Assembly (NCBI RefSeq): GCF_014635325.1
Contig: NZ_BMCT01000008.1
Coordinates: forward strand, 124,001-188,000
Origin: Azorhizobium oxalatiphilum
Lineage (GTDB): Bacteria; Pseudomonadota; Alphaproteobacteria; Rhizobiales; Xanthobacteraceae
Reading direction: 5' to 3'
DNA length: 64,000 nt
The position numbers were made by a program, and so were the translations under genes. Numbering within the stretch: position 1 is the stretch's first letter; every line of letters begins with the position of its first letter. Below the pieces are notes generated by a model, which did no database searches, was not told the DNA's origin, and worked only from the letters and a program-made list of their open reading frames with translations. Of the stretch, positions 8,432 through 17,900 are shown piece after piece.

Positions 8432-9633
8432 TGGCTATGCTCCCCATAGCCGACGGTGAGGATCCAGATGACCGCGAAAATGGCGAAGCCAAAGACCAGA
8501 ATGGTCATGACCGATCGAAAGCGGCGCGGTTCCGTGGATTCGTCCGGCAGGTTGGGCCTGACCACCTCTTCCACGTAAATGTGCTGGCGGCGCGCCTCCT
8601 GGCGCGCGACGTCGAGCGCATTCATGGCCGAGGTCAGGCTCTTGTCCGCGAGGTCACGGCGCAGGGCGAGCTGCTCGTAGGTGGCGATCTTGCTGGCGAG
8701 GGAATCGTCGCCGCCGGCCATCTTGGAGCGCTCCACCCGCACCCGCTCCTCCAGCGCCGCGATCTTGGCCCGCAGGCCGGGGATGGCCGGGCTGTTGGGA
8801 GAGGACGTCTGCGTTTCCTTCAGCTCCGCCTGGGCGAAGGAGAGGTCGGTGGTCAGGCTGCCGATGGTTTCGATCAGCGACAGGCTGGATTTGGACGGAT
8901 CGACGATGATCTCCTTGTTGCGGAAGGAGGTGAGCGCGGCCTGTGCCTGTATTGTCGTGTCCATGGCGAGGCTCACCTCGCGCTGGGCCGATCCCATGGC
9001 ATCATGCTGGGCGCGTTCGTTCATCCGGTTGACCATGCCTTCCGCCAGCGTCACCAGTGTCTTCGCCAGCAGCAGCGAATCCTCGGGGCGGAAGGTGATC
9101 ACCTGTAGTTCCAGAATGCCTTTCGTGCTGTCCTCCAGCACCGAGACATGGCTGATGAAATAGTCGTAGAGCGACTCGTTGGTGTCGCGGCGCCAGAAAT
9201 AGGGATAGCTGGACCACCAGTCGGCTTCGGGGCGCTGGAATATGGCCTTCACGTCGACGCCGGCGTCGATCACGCCCTGCAGCGCGTCCCGCGATTCAAG
9301 ATATTGCTGGACCACGTTGGCATCATCCACGGCCTTGGCGATGCCGAAGGTGCGGAACAGCATGTCCAGCCCGGTGACGCGCTGGGTGGAGACGCTGCGG
9401 ACGATGAACTTCACTTCCGACGTATAGCGCGGAGCCGCCAGCAGCCCGTAAAAGAGCGTCGCGATGATGGTCGGCGCGAGCACCAGCACCACGAACAAAA
9501 TGCGGGTGAGATTCTTGCGGAAATTGAGCGCGGTGACATAGGCCTCCGCGGCGCGGCCGAGCCCCGGTGGCGGCTTGGCGCCGGACAGGAGATTGCTCAC
9601 GATGGCCGGCAGGGATCGGTCAGTCACGCTCAT
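8428..9633 (-). CDS. kpsE: Capsule export inner-membrane co-polymerase, KpsE-like (second copy)
   Basis: This 401-residue protein has the same plan as the KpsE-like protein after kpsM: an N-terminal membrane segment ('ILFVVLVLAPTIIATLFYGLLA', about 45-66), a periplasmic region with long helices, and a C-terminal membrane segment ('RSVMTILVFGFAIFAVIWILTVGYG'). The two share recognisable blocks, such as 'TSEVKFIVRS' against 'LSEAKFLVRS' and 'SSPNSPAIPGLRAKIAALEERVR' against 'APESPAIAPLRERIVAYRAEMQ', but are clearly diverged. It is first in the exporter operon, about 170 bp after the stop of the rkpH-like gene. That gap is somewhat A/T-rich and may hold the operon promoter. Confidence 0.88.
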   Translation of the reverse strand: MSVTDRSLPAIVSNLLSGAKPPPGLGRAAEAYVTALNFRKNLTRILFVVLVLAPTIIATLFYGLLAAPRYTSEVKFIVRSVSTQRVTGLDMLFRTFGIAKAVDDANVVQQYLESRDALQGVIDAGVDVKAIFQRPEADWWSSYPYFWRRDTNESLYDYFISHVSVLEDSTKGILELQVITFRPEDSLLLAKTLVTLAEGMVNRMNERAQHDAMGSAQREVSLAMDTTIQAQAALTSFRNKEIIVDPSKSSLSLIETIGSLTTDLSFAQAELKETQTSSPNSPAIPGLRAKIAALEERVRVERSKMAGGDDSLASKIATYEQLALRRDLADKSLTSAMNALDVARQEARRQHIYVEEVVRPNLPDESTEPRRFRSVMTILVFGFAIFAVIWILTVGYGEHSQ

Positions 9634-9802
9634 CCTTCACCCTGTCTCCAACGCCCCGTCTTTCCGTCATCGGTTGGTGCTGCGCCAGCCTAGCAGATCG
9701 TCGCTTCGCCCGCACCCGAACGGCGGCAATGCCCGATCTCACGAGAATGCGGCAATCTTGAAGACGAAAGATTTACGTTTCGGAAACCCTGATTGCGCGC
9801 GC

Positions 9803-10579
9803 TCATCCGCCCACACGAAAGCGCAGGCCCTTCATGCCGAGCCGGCGGATGAAGGCCGGTACCAGCAGCGAGAGCCGCGAGCCCCAGTAGAGGGAGAAAG
9901 GGAAGCCGGAGAGGGCGCGATCCCCATCGAGCGCGCTCAATATGCGCCGGGCGGCGTCTTCGGCCGCAATCTCGCCGGGCCGGTGGCCGAGATGCCGGGC
10001 GCTCATGGCGCTGGTGACATAGCCGGGACAGGCGACGCACACGGAGATGCCCTCCTCGCGCAGCGCTTCACGCAAAGCGAGGCCGTAGGACAGAAGGCCG
10101 GCCTTGGCGGCCGAATAGGCGGGCGCGTCCGGCAGCGGCGCGAAGGCGGCCAGCGAGGAGATGAGCAGCAGGCGGCCTTCGCGCCGCGCGCGCATGCCCG
10201 GCAGCACCAGATGCAAAGCGGAGATGGTGGAGATGAGGTTGGTGTCGAGCACCCGTTCCGCCGCCTCGTAGCTCTCCACGGTTTCGCCGTCGCGCCGGCC
10301 GTCGAGAATGCCGGCATTGGCGATGAAAAGGCCGATGGGGGCGGCGCTCTCGATGCCCGCGAGCACGTCCTGCAAGGCGGTCCGGTTGCGAATGTCCACG
10401 CTGTGGGTGGTGCACGGTACGCCTGCCGCCCGGCAGCGCTCCGCCACGGCCTCCAGCCGCTCCGCATTGCGGCCGAGCAAGGCGAGGCGGTGCCCTTTTC
10501 GCGCCAGCTCTTCCGCCAGCGCCGCGCCGATGCCGCTGGAGGCGCCGGTGATGACCGTGATGCCGGTTCCGGCGGTCAT
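9803..10579 (-). CDS. rkpH: Short-chain dehydrogenase/reductase, RkpH-like
   Basis: This 258-residue classical SDR has the cofactor motif 'TGASSGIG' (residues 10-17), 'NAG' and the catalytic Ser-Tyr-Lys set in 'LISSLAAFAPLPDAPAYSAAKAGL'. Its partners are the RkpG-like oxoamine synthase, with which it overlaps by ATGA, and the RkpA-like synthase. In Sinorhizobium the same trio, rkpA-rkpG-rkpH, is needed for K-antigen capsular polysaccharide and is thought to make a lipid carrier or acyl modification. Reduction of the 3-keto product made by the upstream enzyme would parallel 3-ketosphinganine reductase; that is inference. The start is fixed by the overlap. Confidence 0.87.
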   Translation of the reverse strand: MTAGTGITVITGASSGIGAALAEELARKGHRLALLGRNAERLEAVAERCRAAGVPCTTHSVDIRNRTALQDVLAGIESAAPIGLFIANAGILDGRRDGETVESYEAAERVLDTNLISTISALHLVLPGMRARREGRLLLISSLAAFAPLPDAPAYSAAKAGLLSYGLALREALREEGISVCVACPGYVTSAMSARHLGHRPGEIAAEDAARRILSALDGDRALSGFPFSLYWGSRLSLLVPAFIRRLGMKGLRFRVGG

Positions 10580-11940
10580 TTCATCAGGTCCGCGACCTTG
10601 CCCACGGAGATGCCTTCCTCTTCCAGCCGCGCCAGTTCCTCGGCCACGGCAGTCACCGCCGTGTCGATATCCTCCGGCGTGTGTGACGCGGAGATGAAGA
10701 AGCGCAGGCGGGCGGACTTTTCCGGCACGCCGGGCGGGATGATGGGGAAGGCGTTGATGCCACGCTCCAGTAGCCGCCCCGCCAGCATCACCGTGCGCAG
10801 GCTGTCGCCGATGATGATGGGCGTTACCGCATAGCCCCAGCTCTCGCCCACATCGAGCCCGGCGGCGCGGGCCTTTTCCAGGAAGCGATGGCCGTTGGCC
10901 TTGAGCTGCGCCACCCGCTCCGGCTCGCGCTGCATGATCCGGAGCGCGGTCAGCGAGCCGATGGTGAGCGTCGCCGGCAGGCCCACGGAATAGACCATGC
11001 CGGGGGCGTGGAACTTCAGGAAGGTGACGAGGTCGGCGGAGCCGGCGATATAGCCGCCACACCCCACCAGAGTCTTGGAGAGCGTCCCCATCCAGATATC
11101 GACGCCGGACGGGTCCACGCCCTGAAGCTCGAAGATGCCGCGCCCGGTCGCGCCGAGCACGCCCAGCGAATGGGCCTCGTCCACCATCAGCCACGCACCC
11201 CAGCGGGTCTTGATCTCGATGAGCCGGGCGAGGTCCGGCCCGTCGCCATCCATGGAGAACAGGCCCTCGGTGACGATCAGGCAGCGCTCGTGCTTGTCGC
11301 GGGAGGCGGCGAGGATGGCTTCCAGCGCATCGAGGTCGTTGTGCGGGAAGATGCGGCGGCTGGCCTTGGACAGCTCGGCGCCGACCACGATGGAATTGTG
11401 GGCCAGCGCGTCATGGATCACCAGATCCTTCGGGCTGAGCAGGGCCGCGATGGTGGAGATGTTGGTGGCGTGCCCGCCCACGAACACCAGCGCGTCCTCG
11501 GTGCCATAGACTCCGGCCAGCGCCTGTTCGAACTCCTGATGGAACGGGCGCTCCCCGGCCGTGAGGCGGCTGGCGGACACCGAGGTGCCCCAGGTGCCGG
11601 CGGCATCAGCCACGGCGGCGGTGATCTCGGGATGGCCGTTGAGGCCGAGATAATCGTAGGAGGCGAAGTTCGCGACCGGCTTCTGGTCGATCACCGAGCG
11701 CGCGCCCGCCCGTGCGGTGTGCGTCTGGTAGAAGGGATTGGCGAGGCCGAGCATGTCGGCCGCCGCGCGCTGGGTCTTCAGCATGCGGAAGCCGGGCAGA
11801 GTCTCGAACGACACGTCGCGCGTCGGCGCCGCCACCGCAGTTGCGCGGGGCGCGGCGGGGGCGGCGGTCTTGCGCATGGAGGTGAGGAAGTCCGCGCGCT
11901 CGCTGCCCGTCAGCCGGCCCGCATCGGTTTTCTTGCTCAC
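10576..11940 (-). CDS. rkpG: Alpha-oxoamine synthase (AONS/KBL/SPT family), RkpG-like
   Basis: This 454-residue PLP enzyme belongs to the family that condenses an acyl thioester with an amino acid, with decarboxylation, to give an amino ketone (BioF, Kbl, serine palmitoyltransferase). It has 'VFVGGHATNISTIAALL', 'LIVTEGLFSMDGDGPDLARL', 'VDEAHSLGVLG' and the PLP lysine in 'GTLSKTLVGCGGYI'. About 50 extra residues precede the usual core. It overlaps rkpA by ATGA upstream and rkpH downstream, so all three should be translated together. A plausible reaction is off-loading of the RkpA acyl chain onto an amino acid, as in sphingoid-base synthesis. It is unlikely to be the biotin enzyme because no bio genes are present. 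Confidence 0.88.
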   Translation of the reverse strand: MSKKTDAGRLTGSERADFLTSMRKTAAPAAPRATAVAAPTRDVSFETLPGFRMLKTQRAAADMLGLANPFYQTHTARAGARSVIDQKPVANFASYDYLGLNGHPEITAAVADAAGTWGTSVSASRLTAGERPFHQEFEQALAGVYGTEDALVFVGGHATNISTIAALLSPKDLVIHDALAHNSIVVGAELSKASRRIFPHNDLDALEAILAASRDKHERCLIVTEGLFSMDGDGPDLARLIEIKTRWGAWLMVDEAHSLGVLGATGRGIFELQGVDPSGVDIWMGTLSKTLVGCGGYIAGSADLVTFLKFHAPGMVYSVGLPATLTIGSLTALRIMQREPERVAQLKANGHRFLEKARAAGLDVGESWGYAVTPIIIGDSLRTVMLAGRLLERGINAFPIIPPGVPEKSARLRFFISASHTPEDIDTAVTAVAEELARLEEEGISVGKVADLMK

Positions 11941-14900
11941 ATCACCCTCGTGACTTGGTCGCGCCGGTTGGCGAGGGCATCGCCCACGGTGTCGAAATCG
12001 GCCACGTCGCCGCCGTGCATGGCAATCAGGCGGTGGTCGCCCGCATCCACGGTGGGGCCGGTGTCCGGTGTGCGCAGGGATTGCAGCAGGCGCCGGCTCA
12101 GTTCCCGCACATTGGGCACCGAGGTGATGGCCACCAGCGGCAGGGCGACGCCGAATTCGTGCTCGATGCTCATGCTGAGTTCAAGCGCCATCAGCGAGTC
12201 CATGCCCATTTCCGCGAACGGCCGGTCGAGGTCGATCTCCTGCGCGGACAGGCGCAGGATGCGGGCGATGCGCCCGGCCACCAGTTCGCCGAGGATGGCG
12301 AGGGCTTCGGTATCGCTCTTGCCCTCCAGCAGGGCGGCAAGGTCCAGCTCGGCCGCGTCCTTCGCCCCGCCATCCTCCGCGAACACCGCCGCGAAGGCGG
12401 GGGTGGCGAGGATGGGCAGGTCGCGCATGAGGCCGGTGCGCTGCCAGCGGGCGCAATAGACCACGGGCTCTGCGAGATCCGTGGCCAGCAGCCGCTCCAG
12501 CCGGGAGAGGGCGTCGGCAGCGGTCATGCCGGTCATGCCGGTGACGCGCTCCAGCTGCTCGGCGGTGGAGGTGTCGCGGGCCAGCACGCCCGCATCCGAG
12601 ATGGCGCCCCAGCCGATGGCGAGCGCCGGCAGGCCCTCGGTGGCACGGCGGCGGGCGATGCCTTCCAGATAGGCGTTGGCGGCCACATAGGCGCCCTGTC
12701 CGGGATTGCCGATCAGCGCCGAGACCGAGGAGAACAGCACGAAGTGCTTCACCGGCTGGTCGCGCGTGGCGCGATCGAGATGGCGGGCACCGTCCACCTT
12801 GGGGGCGAGCACGCGCGCGAGCGCATCGGTCTCCAGCGTGCGGATGAGCCCGTCGTGGAGCACCATGGCGGTGTGGTAGACGCCGCCGATGGGGCCGTGG
12901 GTGTCCGCTACGCGGGCCACCAGCGCCGTGACCGAGGCTTCCGCGCTCACGTCCACCTGCTCCACCGCGAAGGTGATGCCGGCCGCCTTCAGTGCGTCGA
13001 TGCGCGGCTGATCCGCCGCGTCCACCGCGCCGCGCCGGGAGGCGACGACGATGGTGCGCGCGCCCTTGGCCGCCAGCCACAGCGCCGTTTCAAGGCCGAA
13101 GCCGCCCGCGCCGCCGACCACGAGCTGGACGCCCTCGGGCACGAAGCCGTCTGCGGCCACGCGGGGCAGGCGGATGTCGCCGGCGGCAGGCGGGCGCACG
13201 ACGATCTTGCCCACATGTGCGGCCGACTGCATGAGGCGGAAGGCTTCGCCGATGCCGTCCGCACCGAAGGTCCGGCAGGGCAAAGCGGTGTAGACGCCCT
13301 TGTCGAAGCCGGCGGCCAGATCCTTCAGGCCCTTGGCGACGAGACGCGGGTCGTGGGCCAGCAACTGGTCGAGGTCCACGCCGAAATAGGTGAGGTTGCG
13401 CCGGAAGGGGCGCAGGCCCAGCTCGGTATTGGCCACATAGTCGCGCTTGCCCAGCTCCACGAAGCGCCCGAACGGCTTCAGGCACTTGAAGCTGGCACGC
13501 ATGGCCTCGCCGGAGAGGCTGTTCAGCACCACGTCCACGCCGCCATGGCTGTGGCGGATGGTGTCAGCAAAGGCGAGCGATCGCGAATCGTAGATCGCAT
13601 CCGCGCCCATGAGCGAGACGAGGGCGCGCTTGTCTGCCGTGGAGACGGTGGCGATGACCTTCGCGCCCCGCGCCTTGGCGATCTGGATGGCGGCAAGGCC
13701 GACGCCGCCGGCCGCGCCATGGATGAGCACGCTCTCGCCGCGCTTGAGCTTTGCCAGCTCAACAAGGCCGTACCAGGCGGTGAGGAAGGCGACGGGGATG
13801 CTGGCCGCGCTGTCCGGCGTGGTGCCGGCGGGCAGGGGCATGAACACCCGGCGCGGCGCGGTGACATGGGTGGAGAAGGCATTCTTGGCGAAGCCCACCA
13901 CCACGTCACCCACCGCAAGGTCGGTGACTTTTTCGCCCACGCGCGTCACGCGGCCCGCGCATTCGAAGCCGAACACGGCGCCGGCCATGCCGTCATCCAG
14001 CACATCGTCGTCGAGCAGGCCCATGGCCAGCATAACGTCGCGGAAATTCAGGCCGGCGGCCAGCACCTCGATTTCCACGTCGCCTTTGCCCGGCGCGGTG
14101 CGGACCTTCTTGGCCCACGCGAAATGATCGAGCGCGCCACGGCGGGGGAATTCGAGGGTGAGGGCGGCCTCCGGATCGGCGGCACCGGGCATGGCAGGCA
14201 CGCCCTTGAGCACGCGCGTCACTTGCGCGCCACGCGCATCGAGCACGGTTTCGCGCTCTACGCCCGGCCCGACGAGGAGGGCGGCGAGGCGCGCGACAGC
14301 TTCGGCCTCGGGGAGGCCGGGAGCGATGTCCACGAGGTGGAGGCCGGCATCGGCCACTTCATTGAGCGCCACACGGCCGAAGCCCCACAACGCATCGGCC
14401 ACGGGATCGAGCTGCGTTGTCTGCGCGCCGCGCACCACCAGCCACAGGCGGCTCTTGGGTGCGTCAGTGGGGCGGCTGTTGAGCAGAGTGGCGAGGCGCA
14501 GCACCTGCGCTTCGACACGCGGCTGATCGGCACCCGTCGTGCCATCGGCGAGCACGATCACATCCGCATCCGCCGCATCCTCGGGAGCCAGCAGGCCGGC
14601 GGCGGCGAGATGGGCGGTGAGCGGGCCGGCCAGCGGGCTCGCCGCATCGGCGACGAGGCGCACCGGGCGTGCGGCGGTGGCCGGCGGCAGAGTGGCGGGC
14701 GCGCGGGCCACGAGGCAGGCGCCGCCCTCGGCGATTTCCAGCGTGCGGATGTCGCGGCAGCCGGCGGCGGCCAGCGCCGCGCGGGTTTCGTCCGCGGAGG
14801 GCATGAGACCCACGGGGAAGGCGGGATCGGCCGAGCGGGCGAACCAGTCGGGATCGCTGCCGAGGATGAAGTCCACCACCGCATCGGGGGCGGGCTGGGC

Positions 14901-17900
14901 GGCCACCAGCGCACCGGTCGGCACGAGGCTGCGGGCCAGCCCGGATACCAGCGCCGCGCCCTCCTCGCCGGTCAGCCGCCATGTGGAGATGAGTGCGAGG
15001 TCGTGCGTGGCGGTCGGCGTCTGGTCGTCCAGCTTCAGGAAGCTCACGGCCAGATTGGCGGGCAGCCGCCGCTCCAGCCGCTCCAGCCGGGCGGTGTCGC
15101 GACCGGCGACGGTGAGGCGGATGCGGCCGGCCCGCACCTCCGGCAGCAGGGCCGCGATGACGGCCCGGCCGTCTGGCTCCGCCACAAGCACGCGCGGCGG
15201 CGCGTCACCCTGTTTGTGTTGGGCCGCAGCAATGGCTGCGAGAAGGGCGATGCGTGCCGGGGCGAACAAGACTCCTTCGCCGGCAAACTGTTCGAGGATT
15301 TCCGCGCGATGGGCGATGGCGGCTCCGGTGCGCAGCGTCTCGTCCATCTCCGCGATGGTGCGGGCCACCAGCAGCAGATCGGCAGCCGCCTCGGGATAGT
15401 CGGCGGCGAAGGTGCGCAGGATGCGGTCCGGCTCCGGCAGTCCGCTGTCGGCGGCGATGACGAGCGCCTCGCCATCCCGCGTGGCGAGGTCCGCCATCAC
15501 CAGCTCCTCGCCCAGCAGCGCGGCGAAGGCGCGCGCCTCGGGCGCGATCCGGCCGGTGGCGGCGAGCAGGTCGAGGTCGAGACGGCCCGCTTCGTCCGCC
15601 AGTGCGATCAGCGTGCGATGGGCGGCGGCGCGCATGGCGGCGCGCAGCATCAGCCAGCCGTCGGTGGGCTCGGCCTCGGGCAGGGCACTGAGATGGGCGA
15701 GGATAGGCGCGGCAAGATCGGTTGCATCGGTGGCGGCGCCGGTGCGGGCGCGACCCAGATACAGGAAGCCGTCATCGGGATCGGTGCGTGAGAACACCAC
15801 GGACTTGAGGAGGGCCTCCTCCACCTCGGCCACCACCGTGCCCTCGGCATCCTTCAGCGCGATGGAAACCTTGAGCGAATGCGCGGTGTGGCGCTCCACG
15901 CCGATGGTGGCAGCGGTGACGACCGGGTGGTCGCGGAACAGCGACATGCGTCCCAGCCGGATCGGCAGATAGGTGCGCCGGACGCCCGGCTCCATGTCGA
16001 TGAGCTGGAACAGGCCATGCAGCGCGGCATCGAGGCTCGCCGGATGCAGCAGTTGCGGCCGGGTAAACGCGCCGGTGCCGGCCTCGGCCGGGGTCAGCGC
16101 CACCTCGATGGTCCTGGCATCGCGCCGGATGGACTGGGCCAGCTGGAAAGCCGGGCCGTAATGGAGGCCGCAGGCTTGCGTGCGGGCATAGATCTCCGCC
16201 GCCGTGGTGCGGATGAGCTTGCCCTTGGGCTTGGCGGTGGGGCGCGGCGCATGCGCCACCTCCACCAGCCGGCCGCGGGCGTGCAGCGTCCATTCGTCGG
16301 TGCCGAAACGCGGGCGGCTGAACAGCTCCACGTCATTGGTGGCGGCCGCATGGCGCACGGAAATCTCGCGCATGCTCTGCCTGGAGAGCACCAGCGGCTG
16401 GAAGATGTCGCAATCCTCAAGGCCCAGCGGGCCCTCGGGCTTCAGCGCGCGGCCGACCGCCAGCACCATCTCCACGATGGCGGCGGCGGGCACCACGATC
16501 TCACCATCCACCACGTGGTCGGCGAGATAGGGCACGATCTCCGCATCAAGGAAGGTGCGCCATTCCGGCACGCCTTCCGCCAGCCGCCCGCCGATGAGCG
16601 GGTGCCGGGCATCGCCGCCGAACAGGTCGAGCGCGGCGGAGGTGCCCTGGAAATGGAAGGTGCTGCGCTGCCACGGGTAGGTCGGCAGGATCAGGCTGCG
16701 GTCCACGCTTGTGGCGGGCCGGGCGGGAGCCTCTGCTCCATGGGCGCGGGCATTCGCCACCACCCAGAGCACCGGGTCGCGACGGGGATCGCGGTCGTCC
16801 GCCTCGGTGAAGCTGGCGAGCACCGCGGCGCTGCTGCCGCGCTCCTTCAGCGTGTCGGTGATGGGCGAGGTGAGGATGGGGCGCGGCCCCAGCTCGATGA
16901 ACAGCGTGGCCCCGGCTTCCGATGCCGCCTCAAGGGCGCTGCGGAACAGCACGGGGGCGCGCACATTGCGCCACCAATAGGCGGTGTCGAGCGGTTCGGT
17001 CGCCGGTGCGCCGGTGACGGTGGAGACGAGCGTCGTCGTCGCCGGCCGGGGGCGGATGTCGCCCAGCGCGGTCAGGAAGGCCGGGCGGGTGTCTTCCAGC
17101 AGATGGGAGTGGAAGGGGTAGGCCATCTCCAGCGTGCGGCTGGCGATGCGCTGGCGCCGGGCCTCGCGGGTGGCGAGCTTGATCGCCTCCGTGGAGCCGG
17201 AGAGGGTGAGGGAGTTCGGGCCGTTATCGGCGGCGATCTCGATGTCGTCGCGGCCGAAGCCGGCCAGAAACTCTTCCATGCGCGTCCGGCTGGCGGCGAA
17301 CACCGCCATGAGGCCGCGCCCATGGGCGGCTTCCTGGCTGGTGGCGCGGGCATGGATGATGCGCACCGCCTGCGCGAGGTCGATGGCACCGGAAGCTTCC
17401 GCCGCCGCCACTTCGCCGATGCTATGGCCGATCAGGAAATCGGGCTTCAGCCCCTCGGCCACGAGGCCGGCGGTGAGCGCCGCCTGCACGGCGAACATGA
17501 GCGGCTGGATGACGGAGGCCTGCCCGATGCGATCGGCCAGCGCCGGATCGAACATGTCCTCCTTCACGCCCCGGCCTTCGAGCGCCTTGAAGGCGGTGTC
17601 GATTTCGTCGAAGCGGGCGCGGAAGGCGGGATTGCGCAGATAGGCGGTGCGGCCCATGCCCACCACCTGCGCGCCATTGCCCGAATAGACAAAGCACACC
17701 TTGCCGTCCGCGCGCCCGGCGGCGCCGGTGGCGATGGCTTTCGAGGCGCCGGTGTCGGCCAGTTCGCGGAAGCCGGCTTGAAGCGCATCCGGCTCGTCCA
17801 GCACGGCCACCGCGCGGTGGCGCATCAGCTCGCGCCCGCCAGCGAGGGCAGCGGCGAGCCGGGCCGGGGTCACGCCGCTATTGAGCGCGTCGGCGGTGGT

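Noticed and set aside
6354-9633. Possible assembly duplication of kpsE
   Set aside because: The two KpsE-like proteins share only scattered blocks and differ in length and termini, so this is an old paralogy, not a repeated segment.
10576-11940. Biotin synthesis enzyme BioF
   Set aside because: The protein is of that family, but it overlaps the RkpA-like synthase and an SDR, with no other bio genes, so an RkpG role is preferred.
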